Shown here one piece after another: positions 1 to 5,371 of a stretch of 5,371 nucleotides of DNA. The notes below the pieces were generated by a model, which was given only the letters and a program-made list of their open reading frames with translations, searched no databases and was not told the DNA's origin. Source of the stretch: a bacterium (GTDB lineage: Bacteria; Margulisbacteria; Marinamargulisbacteria; SXXA01); assembly GCA_010027915.1 (NCBI GenBank), contig RGUG01000097.1, positions 1 to 5,371 on the forward strand. Reading direction: 5' to 3'. Made by a program: the position numbers and the translations under genes. The stretch's first letter is position 1; every line of letters starts with the position of its first letter.

Positions 1-487
1 GGTAATCAATGAGGTGGGGGCATAACGCCACGCACCCACCCTTACGATCAACCAGGGGCCATCCCCACCCAGAAAACCCCCGTCCCAAAACATGCCAGGC
101 AGTCCAATTGAAAAAACCGGGCACATCTCCTATCCACGACTCAAACCCTCGTATAAAAGGCTGTCGATCCGTCCCCGGATTCATCACCAAATGGTCGTGC
201 CTAAAGACTGGCCCGTCACCCATACCCAACAGGGTCCCCCGCCATCTCGTGCACCCCAGGACACTGGTTGAATAACGCCATCGCCGTGATCACAACCGTC
301 CACCACATCCCCCCCACTGAATCAGCCAACGACCTCTCTCCCGAACCAAAACAACCCCTTACCCTTTATCGTGCTAGCAGATCTGGCTGCCATGAGGCAT
401 GGATAAAGCCCCCCCTGTAAATAACAACACGACGCCACCCAACCAGCGACCCAAGCGGTTTCATTCACACGATGACCCATTATAGTA
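1..487. other. Gene-poor flank, no convincing gene
   Basis: This stretch is C-rich and G-poor on the + strand and has few stop codons, so several frames on both strands stay open by composition alone. The + frames read as proline/arginine-rich peptides typical of non-coding shadows. On the - strand one frame is open from 289 to the left edge, with ATG at 223-221, and reads like a tryptophan- and glycine-rich protein containing FSGWGWPLVDRKGG. I could not assign it to a family and its start is weakly supported. The - strand from 485 to 322 may be the displaced 3' end of the large gene at 1093-3987, since removing the IS remnant with one TA joins the frames. No RNA gene or repeat array was seen. 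Confidence 0.5.
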
Positions 488-489
488 TG

Positions 490-499
490 CGTCACGAGA
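490..499 (+). repeat. Left terminal inverted repeat of IS remnant
   Basis: CGTCACGAGA, the exact reverse complement of 1096-1105. With one gapped base the match extends outward by three more bases (TGC versus TGCC). It sits just before the ribosome-binding site and start of the decayed transposase, where an IS end is expected. Confidence 0.7.
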
Positions 500-509
500 G
501 GGTAATAGA

Positions 510-1092
510 ATGAATTCGTCGTCATCAAAATCGATCGGATCGAGCGAGGACATGCTAAAGTCCTCATTGAACTGGAAAGGAGTATGGAGGGGTGGAAAGA
601 CAAAAGATATCGATGCGTCTTAAATGGCGTCATTGGACGTTTCGGACAGGCACACCTTGGAGAGGTTTTCAGCAGCGTATAGCGTCTGGAAATAGACACA
701 CCAACGCTTTTGCCGCTGGCAAAGGGAGTGGGAAAGTCCTTCTGGAAAAATGGGTGAGCCATCCTGGGTTTACCTTATAATGGACACCCGCCACATCACA
801 CACACACCCTCATGCGACTGGTTCAAAAGGTGGAAGACACAAAAAGGGTTACCCTTTCAACATACATCGGGCCGTGGATGCACATGGGTTGTCGGTCCGA
901 GTTCTTGTGACAGCATGTACCGGTCATAAATCAACACCAGCCTCCCATCTAATCAACAGAATAAGGACACTCGAGTCGCCAATACCGGCATCACTCAACC
1001 GTCAGCACTGGAGGGGCATGGCGACTCGCAACGAAAAAAACGTAGCTCATTCCTCACGACTATTCAGATTCGATGACTTTCTCTATGGGCTC
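510..1092 (+). pseudogene. IS5-family transposase, frameshifted and internally deleted
   Basis: The reading jumps among all three + frames but keeps the family order. An N-terminal helix segment (FVVIKIDRIE, from 515, then DMLKSSLNWKGVWRGGKTKD, from 549) is followed by RCVLNGVI (611-634), WTFRTGTPWRGF (634-669), YSVWK-stop-THQRFCRWQREW (678-731) and LIMDTRHI, with the probable first catalytic Asp at 783-785. Then come HRAVDAHGLSVRVLVTACTG (865-924) and the C-terminal HWRGMATRNEKN from 1006. These match the family signatures RTGTPWRDLP, RFCRW, LAVDAHG and WRGIATRY. Between about 955 and 1006 an estimated 55-65 residues are missing, including the LADRGYD Asp and the VEN Glu, so it cannot be catalytic. 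The likely original start is ATG 510, with a GAGAGGG ribosome-binding site at 496-502. At least four frameshifts and the TAG in the RFCRW frame show long decay. Confidence 0.85.
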
Positions 1093-3987
1093 TTATCTCG
1101 TGACGGCACTACCGAGCCCGGCCAACACTTGTTCAAAGAATCGAATGGGATCTGTACTCCAGCAACGAGCACCATCCGGCCCTTTGGTGACAATCTGATG
1201 CCGAGACGGAACAACCGTGACACCAAAGGGAGTAGGAGACCCCGGCCGATTGGCCACTGGCACGACACATCCAACCTGAGTCAGCGTGACACCTCCGTCC
1301 GCATGCCTTTCACGAACAATCCCCCCTATGGGCACAGAATCCTGTGTGGGAAACGACGCATCCAATGGAATCCCTTCGATACCCTGATGCCCCACCGCAG
1401 ACTGCATACCCAACCAAAACAAATCGTCTCCACCCCATTGAATGGGCTGCATCGTTCTAGGATGCGTAAAAGGATCGGTTTTCGCCTTTTGTTGAAACCA
1501 AGAACGAGGCTCAATAATAGGGTTGGGGTCATCGGCAGTCGAGAAACACAACCACTCTTCTTGGGGATCCAACGGCGATATACCCGATAAGACACCTGCA
1601 GAGGCACCAGACAAGTCAGCCTGGGTTGCCAGGGTAAAGTGAGACGGCATGAGATTCAAGCAAAGCGTATTCAACGCATACATGTGTGAGAGCGGTGGGC
1701 GATCACCAATGCCTTCTTCATGGGAAAGGGTTGAATCTGAAAGTGCCATTCGCATCATGACACAATGCAAAAAAGAATACGAATACGTGCGATCAAATCG
1801 TTTGACATCCAACTTAAAAGCCAACAACAACCCCATCAAAAAAATGGCACGTGTTGGGTCATAGCCACGGTTATGTCCAACAAACAAATAATAAAAAGCC
1901 GATTTGCCATCCTTATTTTTTTCAAATAATGCATCCTGAATCGTGACACAACCATTGGGTTGGGATGATAATGTGGCCAATAAACCCATGAGCTGGAACA
2001 GAGATTGAGTATTACTTGTCGTGTCTGAGGATACATACGACACGATCAACCGACGAATGGCTTGACCAGGATTCGTCAAATAGTTGGCGGGAAAATGAAA
2101 CGGAGACTTAAACAAAACCCCTTTTATCACGGTATCCGATTCCCTTGTCAAATACGGGATCAACGGGTCCATCACCATCCAAAAGGGGACATTCACCGCT
2201 AGCCGTTTGTACGGATGAAACCGAATCAACGCATTCAACGGCATCCGTGAATCAGTGGTTGATTTTGCAACCAAAACCTTCTGAATGATCCCATCCCCAA
2301 CCGTTTCGGACCACTTTTTTAATTGCGTGGTGAACATCTCCAAACGGTCTTTAAACGGTAGTAGGGAAGTGTGAGCCTCATCAAGACCCAATAATTGGGT
2401 AATGGCCTGGATCATGGTAGCGACGGTGCAGGCTACAGGGTGTTCAGGAAACAACGGGGATGGCACCCCCTCAACCGATGCCAACATGTACGCCATCACC
2501 GCCGCCGGCGTTGGGCGATGAAATACCTTCGATGATCCCGGCTTATCGATGGTGACGGTGTCATCTGTCTTTATTATTTCAAACGGATAGACCAGCTTAA
2601 AATACGACTTGGAAGCAAAGAAGCGAAAATGACAACCCGCCTCAATCCAAGATAGCCCCCCCGTATGATGGGTCTGTCGCAGTGCCCCTCGACCCCATAT
2701 TTGCACCGCACTCACGACCAATAAGTCAGATTCCGATAAGCACACGTCTAATTCTCTAACGGTCTCATCAGAACGGTTGTAACGATCATATTGGACCGTC
2801 AGGTTACCCTCTTCATCATGATCGTCAACCCGACGAACCAGCAGGACTGCACAAGTCTCATCAAAGCCAGATAAAATACCCAATCGATACAAATCCTCCC
2901 CACCCCACTCTATCACCTCACGCGTATAGGGATGTGGCATATAGGGCGTGTCTTTCAAAAAGTCTAGAAACCATGAACGTGGCTCAATGATGCGACTGAT
3001 CGGATTGCCGGGGGGAGACAAACACCACCATTCTTCAGGGTTGCCTTCATAAGACATAGCCGATAAAACACCCGCCGATTCATTTGCACCATCCTCGGGC
3101 GTCGCCACCGAAAAACAAGGCGGCGTGGCCCAAATCAAGAGCTCGTTTAGCACGATGTAATAATACATCCGCTCATTCTTCTTCAATTCGTGCGGGGCTA
3201 TGTGATGATCAGAATGCAGTGCGGCCAAGGCAATTAAGCAGTGCGTCAAAGAATAAGCATGGTTGCGATTAAACCGTTGAACATCTAATTTGAAGGCAAA
3301 AAGCAACCCCACAATATAAAATGCATTCGGTAAATGATACCCACCTTGACGTCCCATAAACAAATAATGACAGACCGATTTCCCCTCACTGTTTCTTTCA
3401 AATAAGGCCGATTGCAATGCCTCATGGCCATTTGGTTGAGAAGCCAACGTCGCCATCATCCCAATAAGTGGCACAATCCATTCTAAAAACGGCTGACTAT
3501 CCGGCGTCTTTTGAGCCGATACCGCTTGAATCACCCCATTACGAAGAAACTTACCTGGGTTTAACCATGCATCCGTTGAAACAGCAAACGGCATGTTCGG
3601 TTCTCTAACTGACTGAGGATCGGTTTTCAAATACGGCATCAACACAGACATCGTCACCCAAAGTGGCACCCTAACGTATGGGTACGTTTGGTTCGACAGA
3701 CCCAGCAACATTGACCAAGTATCGGATCTATCACGCTTGCATTCAATCGCCAAAGACCGCTGAATGGCACCGTTCCCCTCCTGTTCTGCCCACTGTTTCA
3801 ATTGGTTAGCAAACACCGCCAACCGGTTTTCAAACGGCTGGGCGTGGGGATCAAACTCAATCCCCACCAACCGTGACACGGCATCGGTCATCGTTTGTTG
3901 TGTGCATGGATGATAAGGATTGGATTCAAGCCGATCCATACCCGCCGTAACACATTGTGGCAACGCAATTGTACGATAACATGTCAT
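1093..3987 (-). CDS. Large two-copy protein of unknown family, C-terminus truncated by IS
   Basis: I do not recognise the family. The product is 964 residues from ATG 3987, chosen because AGGGAG (3999-3994) lies 6 bases upstream; the frame stays open to a TTG at 4032 without a comparable site. No signal peptide or clear membrane segment is visible. The protein is an internal tandem duplication: copy A is about residues 26-515, copy B 516-964. Shared landmarks in order are HPC/HPV..TM near each start, QLKQW/QLKKW, SQPNG, ALFE(R/K)N..GKS..YLF, GLL(F/L)AFKLDV(Q/K)RF, SAGVLS, IIEPRSWF and WGG(E/D)DL(Y/F).LG. The GKS..YLF to AFKLDV part resembles diverged ankyrin repeats, and IIEPRSWF to PFTHPRTMQPI resembles the second half of a U-box; both are weak. 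The tail of B is shorter than that of A, and its last codons and stop lie in the IS remnant, so the native end is lost. An IS-truncated pseudogene is an alternative, though the frame is otherwise intact. Confidence 0.85.
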   Translation of the reverse strand: MTCYRTIALPQCVTAGMDRLESNPYHPCTQQTMTDAVSRLVGIEFDPHAQPFENRLAVFANQLKQWAEQEGNGAIQRSLAIECKRDRSDTWSMLLGLSNQTYPYVRVPLWVTMSVLMPYLKTDPQSVREPNMPFAVSTDAWLNPGKFLRNGVIQAVSAQKTPDSQPFLEWIVPLIGMMATLASQPNGHEALQSALFERNSEGKSVCHYLFMGRQGGYHLPNAFYIVGLLFAFKLDVQRFNRNHAYSLTHCLIALAALHSDHHIAPHELKKNERMYYYIVLNELLIWATPPCFSVATPEDGANESAGVLSAMSYEGNPEEWWCLSPPGNPISRIIEPRSWFLDFLKDTPYMPHPYTREVIEWGGEDLYRLGILSGFDETCAVLLVRRVDDHDEEGNLTVQYDRYNRSDETVRELDVCLSESDLLVVSAVQIWGRGALRQTHHTGGLSWIEAGCHFRFFASKSYFKLVYPFEIIKTDDTVTIDKPGSSKVFHRPTPAAVMAYMLASVEGVPSPLFPEHPVACTVATMIQAITQLLGLDEAHTSLLPFKDRLEMFTTQLKKWSETVGDGIIQKVLVAKSTTDSRMPLNALIRFHPYKRLAVNVPFWMVMDPLIPYLTRESDTVIKGVLFKSPFHFPANYLTNPGQAIRRLIVSYVSSDTTSNTQSLFQLMGLLATLSSQPNGCVTIQDALFEKNKDGKSAFYYLFVGHNRGYDPTRAIFLMGLLLAFKLDVKRFDRTYSYSFLHCVMMRMALSDSTLSHEEGIGDRPPLSHMYALNTLCLNLMPSHFTLATQADLSGASAGVLSGISPLDPQEEWLCFSTADDPNPIIEPRSWFQQKAKTDPFTHPRTMQPIQWGGDDLFWLGMQSAVGHQGIEGIPLDASFPTQDSVPIGGIVRERHADGGVTLTQVGCVVPVANRPGSPTPFGVTVVPSRHQIVTKGPDGARCWSTDPIRFFEQVLAGLGSAVTR
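1096..1105 (-). repeat. Right terminal inverted repeat, encoding a gene end
   Basis: TCTCGTGACG on the + strand, the reverse complement of the left repeat. Read on the - strand, GTC ACG AGA from this repeat encodes the final Val-Thr-Arg of the large convergent gene, and the adjoining TAA (1095-1093), also inside the element, is its stop. Confidence 0.7.
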
Positions 3988-3993
3988 AACAGT

Positions 3994-3999
3994 CTCCCT
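3994..3999 (-). promoter_or_regulatory. Ribosome-binding site that sets the start at 3987
   Basis: AGGGAG on the - strand, 6 bases before ATG 3987-3985. The upstream in-frame candidates (TTG 4032, ATG 4026) have no equally good match at proper spacing, so this site argues for a 964-residue product. Confidence 0.75.
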
Positions 4000-4060
4000 G
4001 TCGTATCGGATGCCGGAAATACGCATCACCAACTTGAAATGAGGAATCGCAACACAAATG

Positions 4061-4070
4061 AATGATCATT
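4061..4070. repeat. Perfect 10-bp palindrome AATGATCATT
   Basis: AATGATCATT equals its own reverse complement. It lies about 75 bases upstream of the start of the large - strand gene, downstream of the tandem repeat in that gene's direction, where an operator near the transcription start could sit. A chance AT-rich palindrome is possible. Confidence 0.35.
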
Positions 4071-4091
4071 AAGATGAATAAGTAAAATACG

Positions 4092-4125
4092 AAAAAGGGG
4101 AAAAAGGGGAAAAAGGGGAAAAAGG
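4092..4125 (+). repeat. 9-bp tandem repeat AAAAAGGGG, 3.8 copies
   Basis: Three perfect AAAAAGGGG units (4092-4100, 4101-4109, 4110-4118) are followed by a partial AAAAAGG (4119-4125). The array is 105-138 bases upstream of the ATG of the large - strand gene and about 235 bases upstream of purL. On the - strand a TATTTT (4089-4084) follows it; a 17-base spacing back from that would place the -35 region inside the array (TTTCCC, 4112-4107). Short perfect units like this tend to vary in copy number by slippage. The G-tracts could also favour unusual DNA or RNA structure. Confidence 0.9.
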
Positions 4126-4205
4126 TAAAGTCTAAAAGACATGATAACGCTACCAAAGAGAAAAAAAAAGAAGTATTGAAACATTTTCCTGAATCAACCC
4201 AATGA

Positions 4206-4245
4206 TGGGTCGTACCCGAACGGGTAGCCCCTTCAAACCGACCCA
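4206..4245 (+). promoter_or_regulatory. Possible antiterminator fold with 14-bp inverted repeat
   Basis: TGGGTCG (4206-4212) is exactly complementary to CGACCCA (4239-4245), enclosing the inverted repeat TACCCG-AA-CGGGTA (4213-4226). The 3' arm overlaps CCGACC (4238-4243), which is the 5' arm of the downstream terminator-like hairpin, so the two structures exclude each other. That is the layout of an attenuator or riboswitch expression platform ahead of a biosynthetic gene. I recognise no known aptamer. The CCGAAC core in the inverted repeat matches the centre of the PurR PurBox of Gram-positive bacteria, but the flanking bases do not, so a protein operator is only a second possibility. Confidence 0.4.
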
Positions 4246-4265
4246 AAAAGACGGTTGGTTTTTTT
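4235..4265 (+). terminator. Rho-independent terminator-like hairpin upstream of purL
   Basis: AAACCGACC (4235-4243) pairs with GGTTGGTTT (4253-4261) with one G-U wobble across a 9-base loop, and a seven-T run (4259-4265) follows the GC-containing core. The polarity fits + strand transcription only. No + strand gene lies between the IS remnant and here, so it either attenuates purL leader transcripts, ends a small RNA, or blocks antisense read-through from the large gene. Confidence 0.55.
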
Positions 4266-4283
4266 CACCCCTCACTTTATACT
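4255..4283 (+). promoter_or_regulatory. Possible sigma-70-type promoter for purL
   Basis: TTGGTT (4255-4260) and TATACT (4278-4283) are 17 bases apart, matching 3/6 and 5/6 of the -35 and -10 consensus. Transcription would start near 4290, leaving a leader of about 70 bases. The -35 box overlaps the terminator-like hairpin, so if this is the main promoter the hairpin is not in the purL transcript. A TATACC at 4297-4302 is a weaker alternative. Confidence 0.35.
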
Positions 4284-4343
4284 TCATCCTGATTTTTATA
4301 CCCTGATATCGTGTGCCAACATTACAATGCACATCGCATGGTC

Positions 4344-4352
4344 AAAAAGGAG
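4344..4352 (+). promoter_or_regulatory. Ribosome-binding site that sets the purL GTG start
   Basis: AAAAAGGAG ends 7 bases before GTG 4360. The in-frame ATG at 4327 lies upstream of this site and would add 11 residues not expected at the N-terminus of the family; the next in-frame ATG, 4381, is too far from it. Confidence 0.85.
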
Positions 4353-4359
4353 CCGTTCA

Positions 4360-5371
4360 GTGGCACTCTCATCACAAGATATGAACCAAATCACCCATAT
4401 TTTGGGTCATCCCCCCACCCCTGTTGAAACCCATGTCTTTGATGCCATGTGGTCAGAACATTGTTCATACAAGAGCACCAAACGCATCCTAAAAGCACAC
4501 TTACCTACCCAAGGACGGGATGTGATGGTTGGCATTGGGGAAGACGCCGGTATTATCAAATGGACCGAACACGAGGGGCATACGTATGGTATCGCCGTGT
4601 CCCATGAATCCCACAATCATCCCTCACAATTGTTGCCCATCGAAGGGGCCGCCACCGGTGTGGGGGGCGTGGTGCGTGACGTCTATTGTATGGGAGCCGA
4701 TGTCATCGGGGTACTCAACTCCCTTCATTTTGGTCTCAGTGACCAACCCGATCGCCATGTCACGACCATTGCCCGGCAAGTCGTGGAAGGCGTCGCGGAT
4801 TATGCCAACCCCTTGGGGGTGCCTGTGTTGGGGGGAGAAACAGTCTACCACGACTCATACAACGACAACTGCTTGGTCAATGTCGCTGCGTTGGGCTTGG
4901 TGCGGTCCGATCGCATTTGTCACAGTTTTGTACCCCCAGACGCCGCCCATACCCCATATGATATGGTCTTAATCGGTAAAAGCACCGATGCCACCGGATT
5001 CGGTGGGGCTAGCTTTTCGTCTCAAAGCATGGAGGATGGCCATCAAGCCATCGGGGCCGTTCAAGTGCATGACCCCTTTATTAAACGGGTCATTGTGGAA
5101 GCCTTGCATGCCCTGTTGGATGATTTTCACAACAGGGGCGTGGTGATCGGGTTCAAAGATCTGGGTGCCGGGGGCATTGCGTGTGCCACGTCTGAATTGG
5201 CCGCTGCCGGTGGGTTTGGGGTAGCCATTGCACTGGATCGTGTGAATGTGGCCATCCCCAACTTACCACCCGAAGTGATTGCCTGTTCTGAAACCCAAGA
5301 GCGGTTTTGTATGGCCGTCCCTCGCCATGAAACCGAAACCGTGTTGACGTGTTTTAATCGCACCTTCGATT
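4360..5371 (+). CDS. purL: Phosphoribosylformylglycinamidine synthase, PurL subunit (5' part)
   Basis: PurL catalyses the fourth step of de novo purine synthesis in the cytoplasm: ATP-dependent conversion of FGAR to FGAM using ammonia from glutamine. The first 337 codons are present; small-type PurL is about 720-760 residues, so roughly the N-terminal half is seen and the 3' end lies outside the window. Signatures in order are MWSEHCSYKS (residues 30-39, with the conserved active-site His), GIGEDAG (58-64), SHNHPS (84-89), the nucleotide-binding GAATGVGGVVRDVYCMGA (96-113), GVLNSLHFG (117-125), GGETVYHDSY (158-167), KDLGAGGIACATSE (266-279) and SETQERFCMAV (310-320). The N-terminus begins only about 30 residues before the WSEHCS motif, as in small PurL, which in such bacteria works with separate PurS and PurQ. 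VQVHDPF (234-240) has His where VQVGDPF is usual. GTG is chosen as start for its ribosome-binding site. No frameshift is seen. Confidence 0.97.
   Translation, partial: MALSSQDMNQITHILGHPPTPVETHVFDAMWSEHCSYKSTKRILKAHLPTQGRDVMVGIGEDAGIIKWTEHEGHTYGIAVSHESHNHPSQLLPIEGAATGVGGVVRDVYCMGADVIGVLNSLHFGLSDQPDRHVTTIARQVVEGVADYANPLGVPVLGGETVYHDSYNDNCLVNVAALGLVRSDRICHSFVPPDAAHTPYDMVLIGKSTDATGFGGASFSSQSMEDGHQAIGAVQVHDPFIKRVIVEALHALLDDFHNRGVVIGFKDLGAGGIACATSELAAAGGFGVAIALDRVNVAIPNLPPEVIACSETQERFCMAVPRHETETVLTCFNRTFD

Larger units (their letters stand above)
488..1109 (+). mobile_element. Degenerate IS5-family insertion sequence remnant
   Basis: The unit carries a decayed IS5-type transposase between short terminal inverted repeats: CGTCACGAGA at 490-499 and its exact complement TCTCGTGACG at 1096-1105. 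A TA dinucleotide lies just outside each end (486-487 and 1110-1111), as expected for the TA target duplication common in the IS427-like part of the IS5 family. The exact ends are uncertain by a few bases because the repeats diverge outside the 10-bp match. At about 620 bp it is shorter than the roughly 800-900 bp usual for this group, in line with the internal deletion in its transposase. The right end overlaps the 3' end of the convergent gene at 1093-3987 and supplies that gene's last codons and stop. It cannot be autonomous. Confidence 0.8.

Noticed and set aside
1..223. Superoxide dismutase or Rieske-type iron-sulfur domain in the left - strand frame
   Set aside because: GWGWPLV and CPHL recall motifs of these families, but spacing and other conserved residues do not fit, so no family is assigned.
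9..275. 88-codon + strand frame
   Set aside because: Proline/arginine-rich, no ribosome-binding site, no family resemblance, and in a region where several frames lack stops by composition.
1..289. Third decayed copy of the duplicated unit in the left flank
   Set aside because: A few short matches (SWI..., TTCAAT..., TGTTTTGG) appear, but the spacing differs and the diagnostic blocks such as SQPNG and WGG.DL are absent; this is probably chance.
322..762. 146-codon - strand frame
   Set aside because: Most of it is antisense to the transposase relic and rich in Ser, Pro, Thr and Cys, typical of a shadow. Only its 322-485 part is of interest, as a possible displaced end of the large gene.
874..1590. 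Long + strand frame of 238 codons starting at ATG 874
   Set aside because: Its first third is one frame of the decayed IS5 transposase. The rest is the antisense shadow of the large - strand gene, rich in Arg, Pro and His, so it is not a single real gene.
4029..4032. Start of the large gene at TTG 4032
   Set aside because: No ribosome-binding site at proper spacing, whereas ATG 3987 has AGGGAG 6 bases upstream.
4092..4125. CRISPR-like array
   Set aside because: The units are 9 bases and directly adjacent with no spacers, so this is a simple tandem repeat.
3926..4246. 106-codon - strand frame upstream of the large gene
   Set aside because: Its Phe/Pro run is just the translated 9-bp repeat; it overlaps the start of the large gene in another frame and lacks a convincing ribosome-binding site.

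Overview
The window is bacterial: it has Shine-Dalgarno-led genes, a GTG start, an IS5-type insertion-sequence remnant and roughly 50% GC. I cannot name the organism with confidence. The conserved gene is the 5' part of a small-type purL (purine synthesis). Next to it, divergently oriented, lies a very large protein of no family I recognise, built from two diverged copies of one ~450-490-residue unit. Weak ankyrin-like and U-box-like signatures in each copy would fit a host-interacting bacterium, but that is inference.

Layout. 1-487: no convincing gene; C-rich on the + strand, with few stops in several frames. 488-1109: a decayed IS5-family element on the + strand. It has short terminal inverted repeats and a flanking TA on each side. 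The transposase is broken by several frameshifts and in-frame stops and has lost an internal segment carrying two of the three catalytic acidic residues. 1093-3987, - strand: the two-copy protein, 964 residues from its best start. Its last codons and stop lie inside the right end of the IS remnant, so the present C-terminus was apparently created by the insertion. 3988-4359: divergent intergenic region with a 10-bp palindrome, a 9-bp tandem repeat (AAAAAGGGG, 3.8 copies), a 14-bp inverted repeat, a +-oriented terminator-like hairpin with a possible competing fold, and a possible purL promoter. 4360-5371, + strand: purL, cut off by the window end after 337 codons.

The two intact genes are divergent and share only the intergenic control region; nothing indicates they work together. 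The most interesting points are the duplicated protein, its apparent truncation by an IS whose terminal repeat supplies the stop codon, the tandem repeat upstream of that gene, and the attenuator-like structure ahead of purL.
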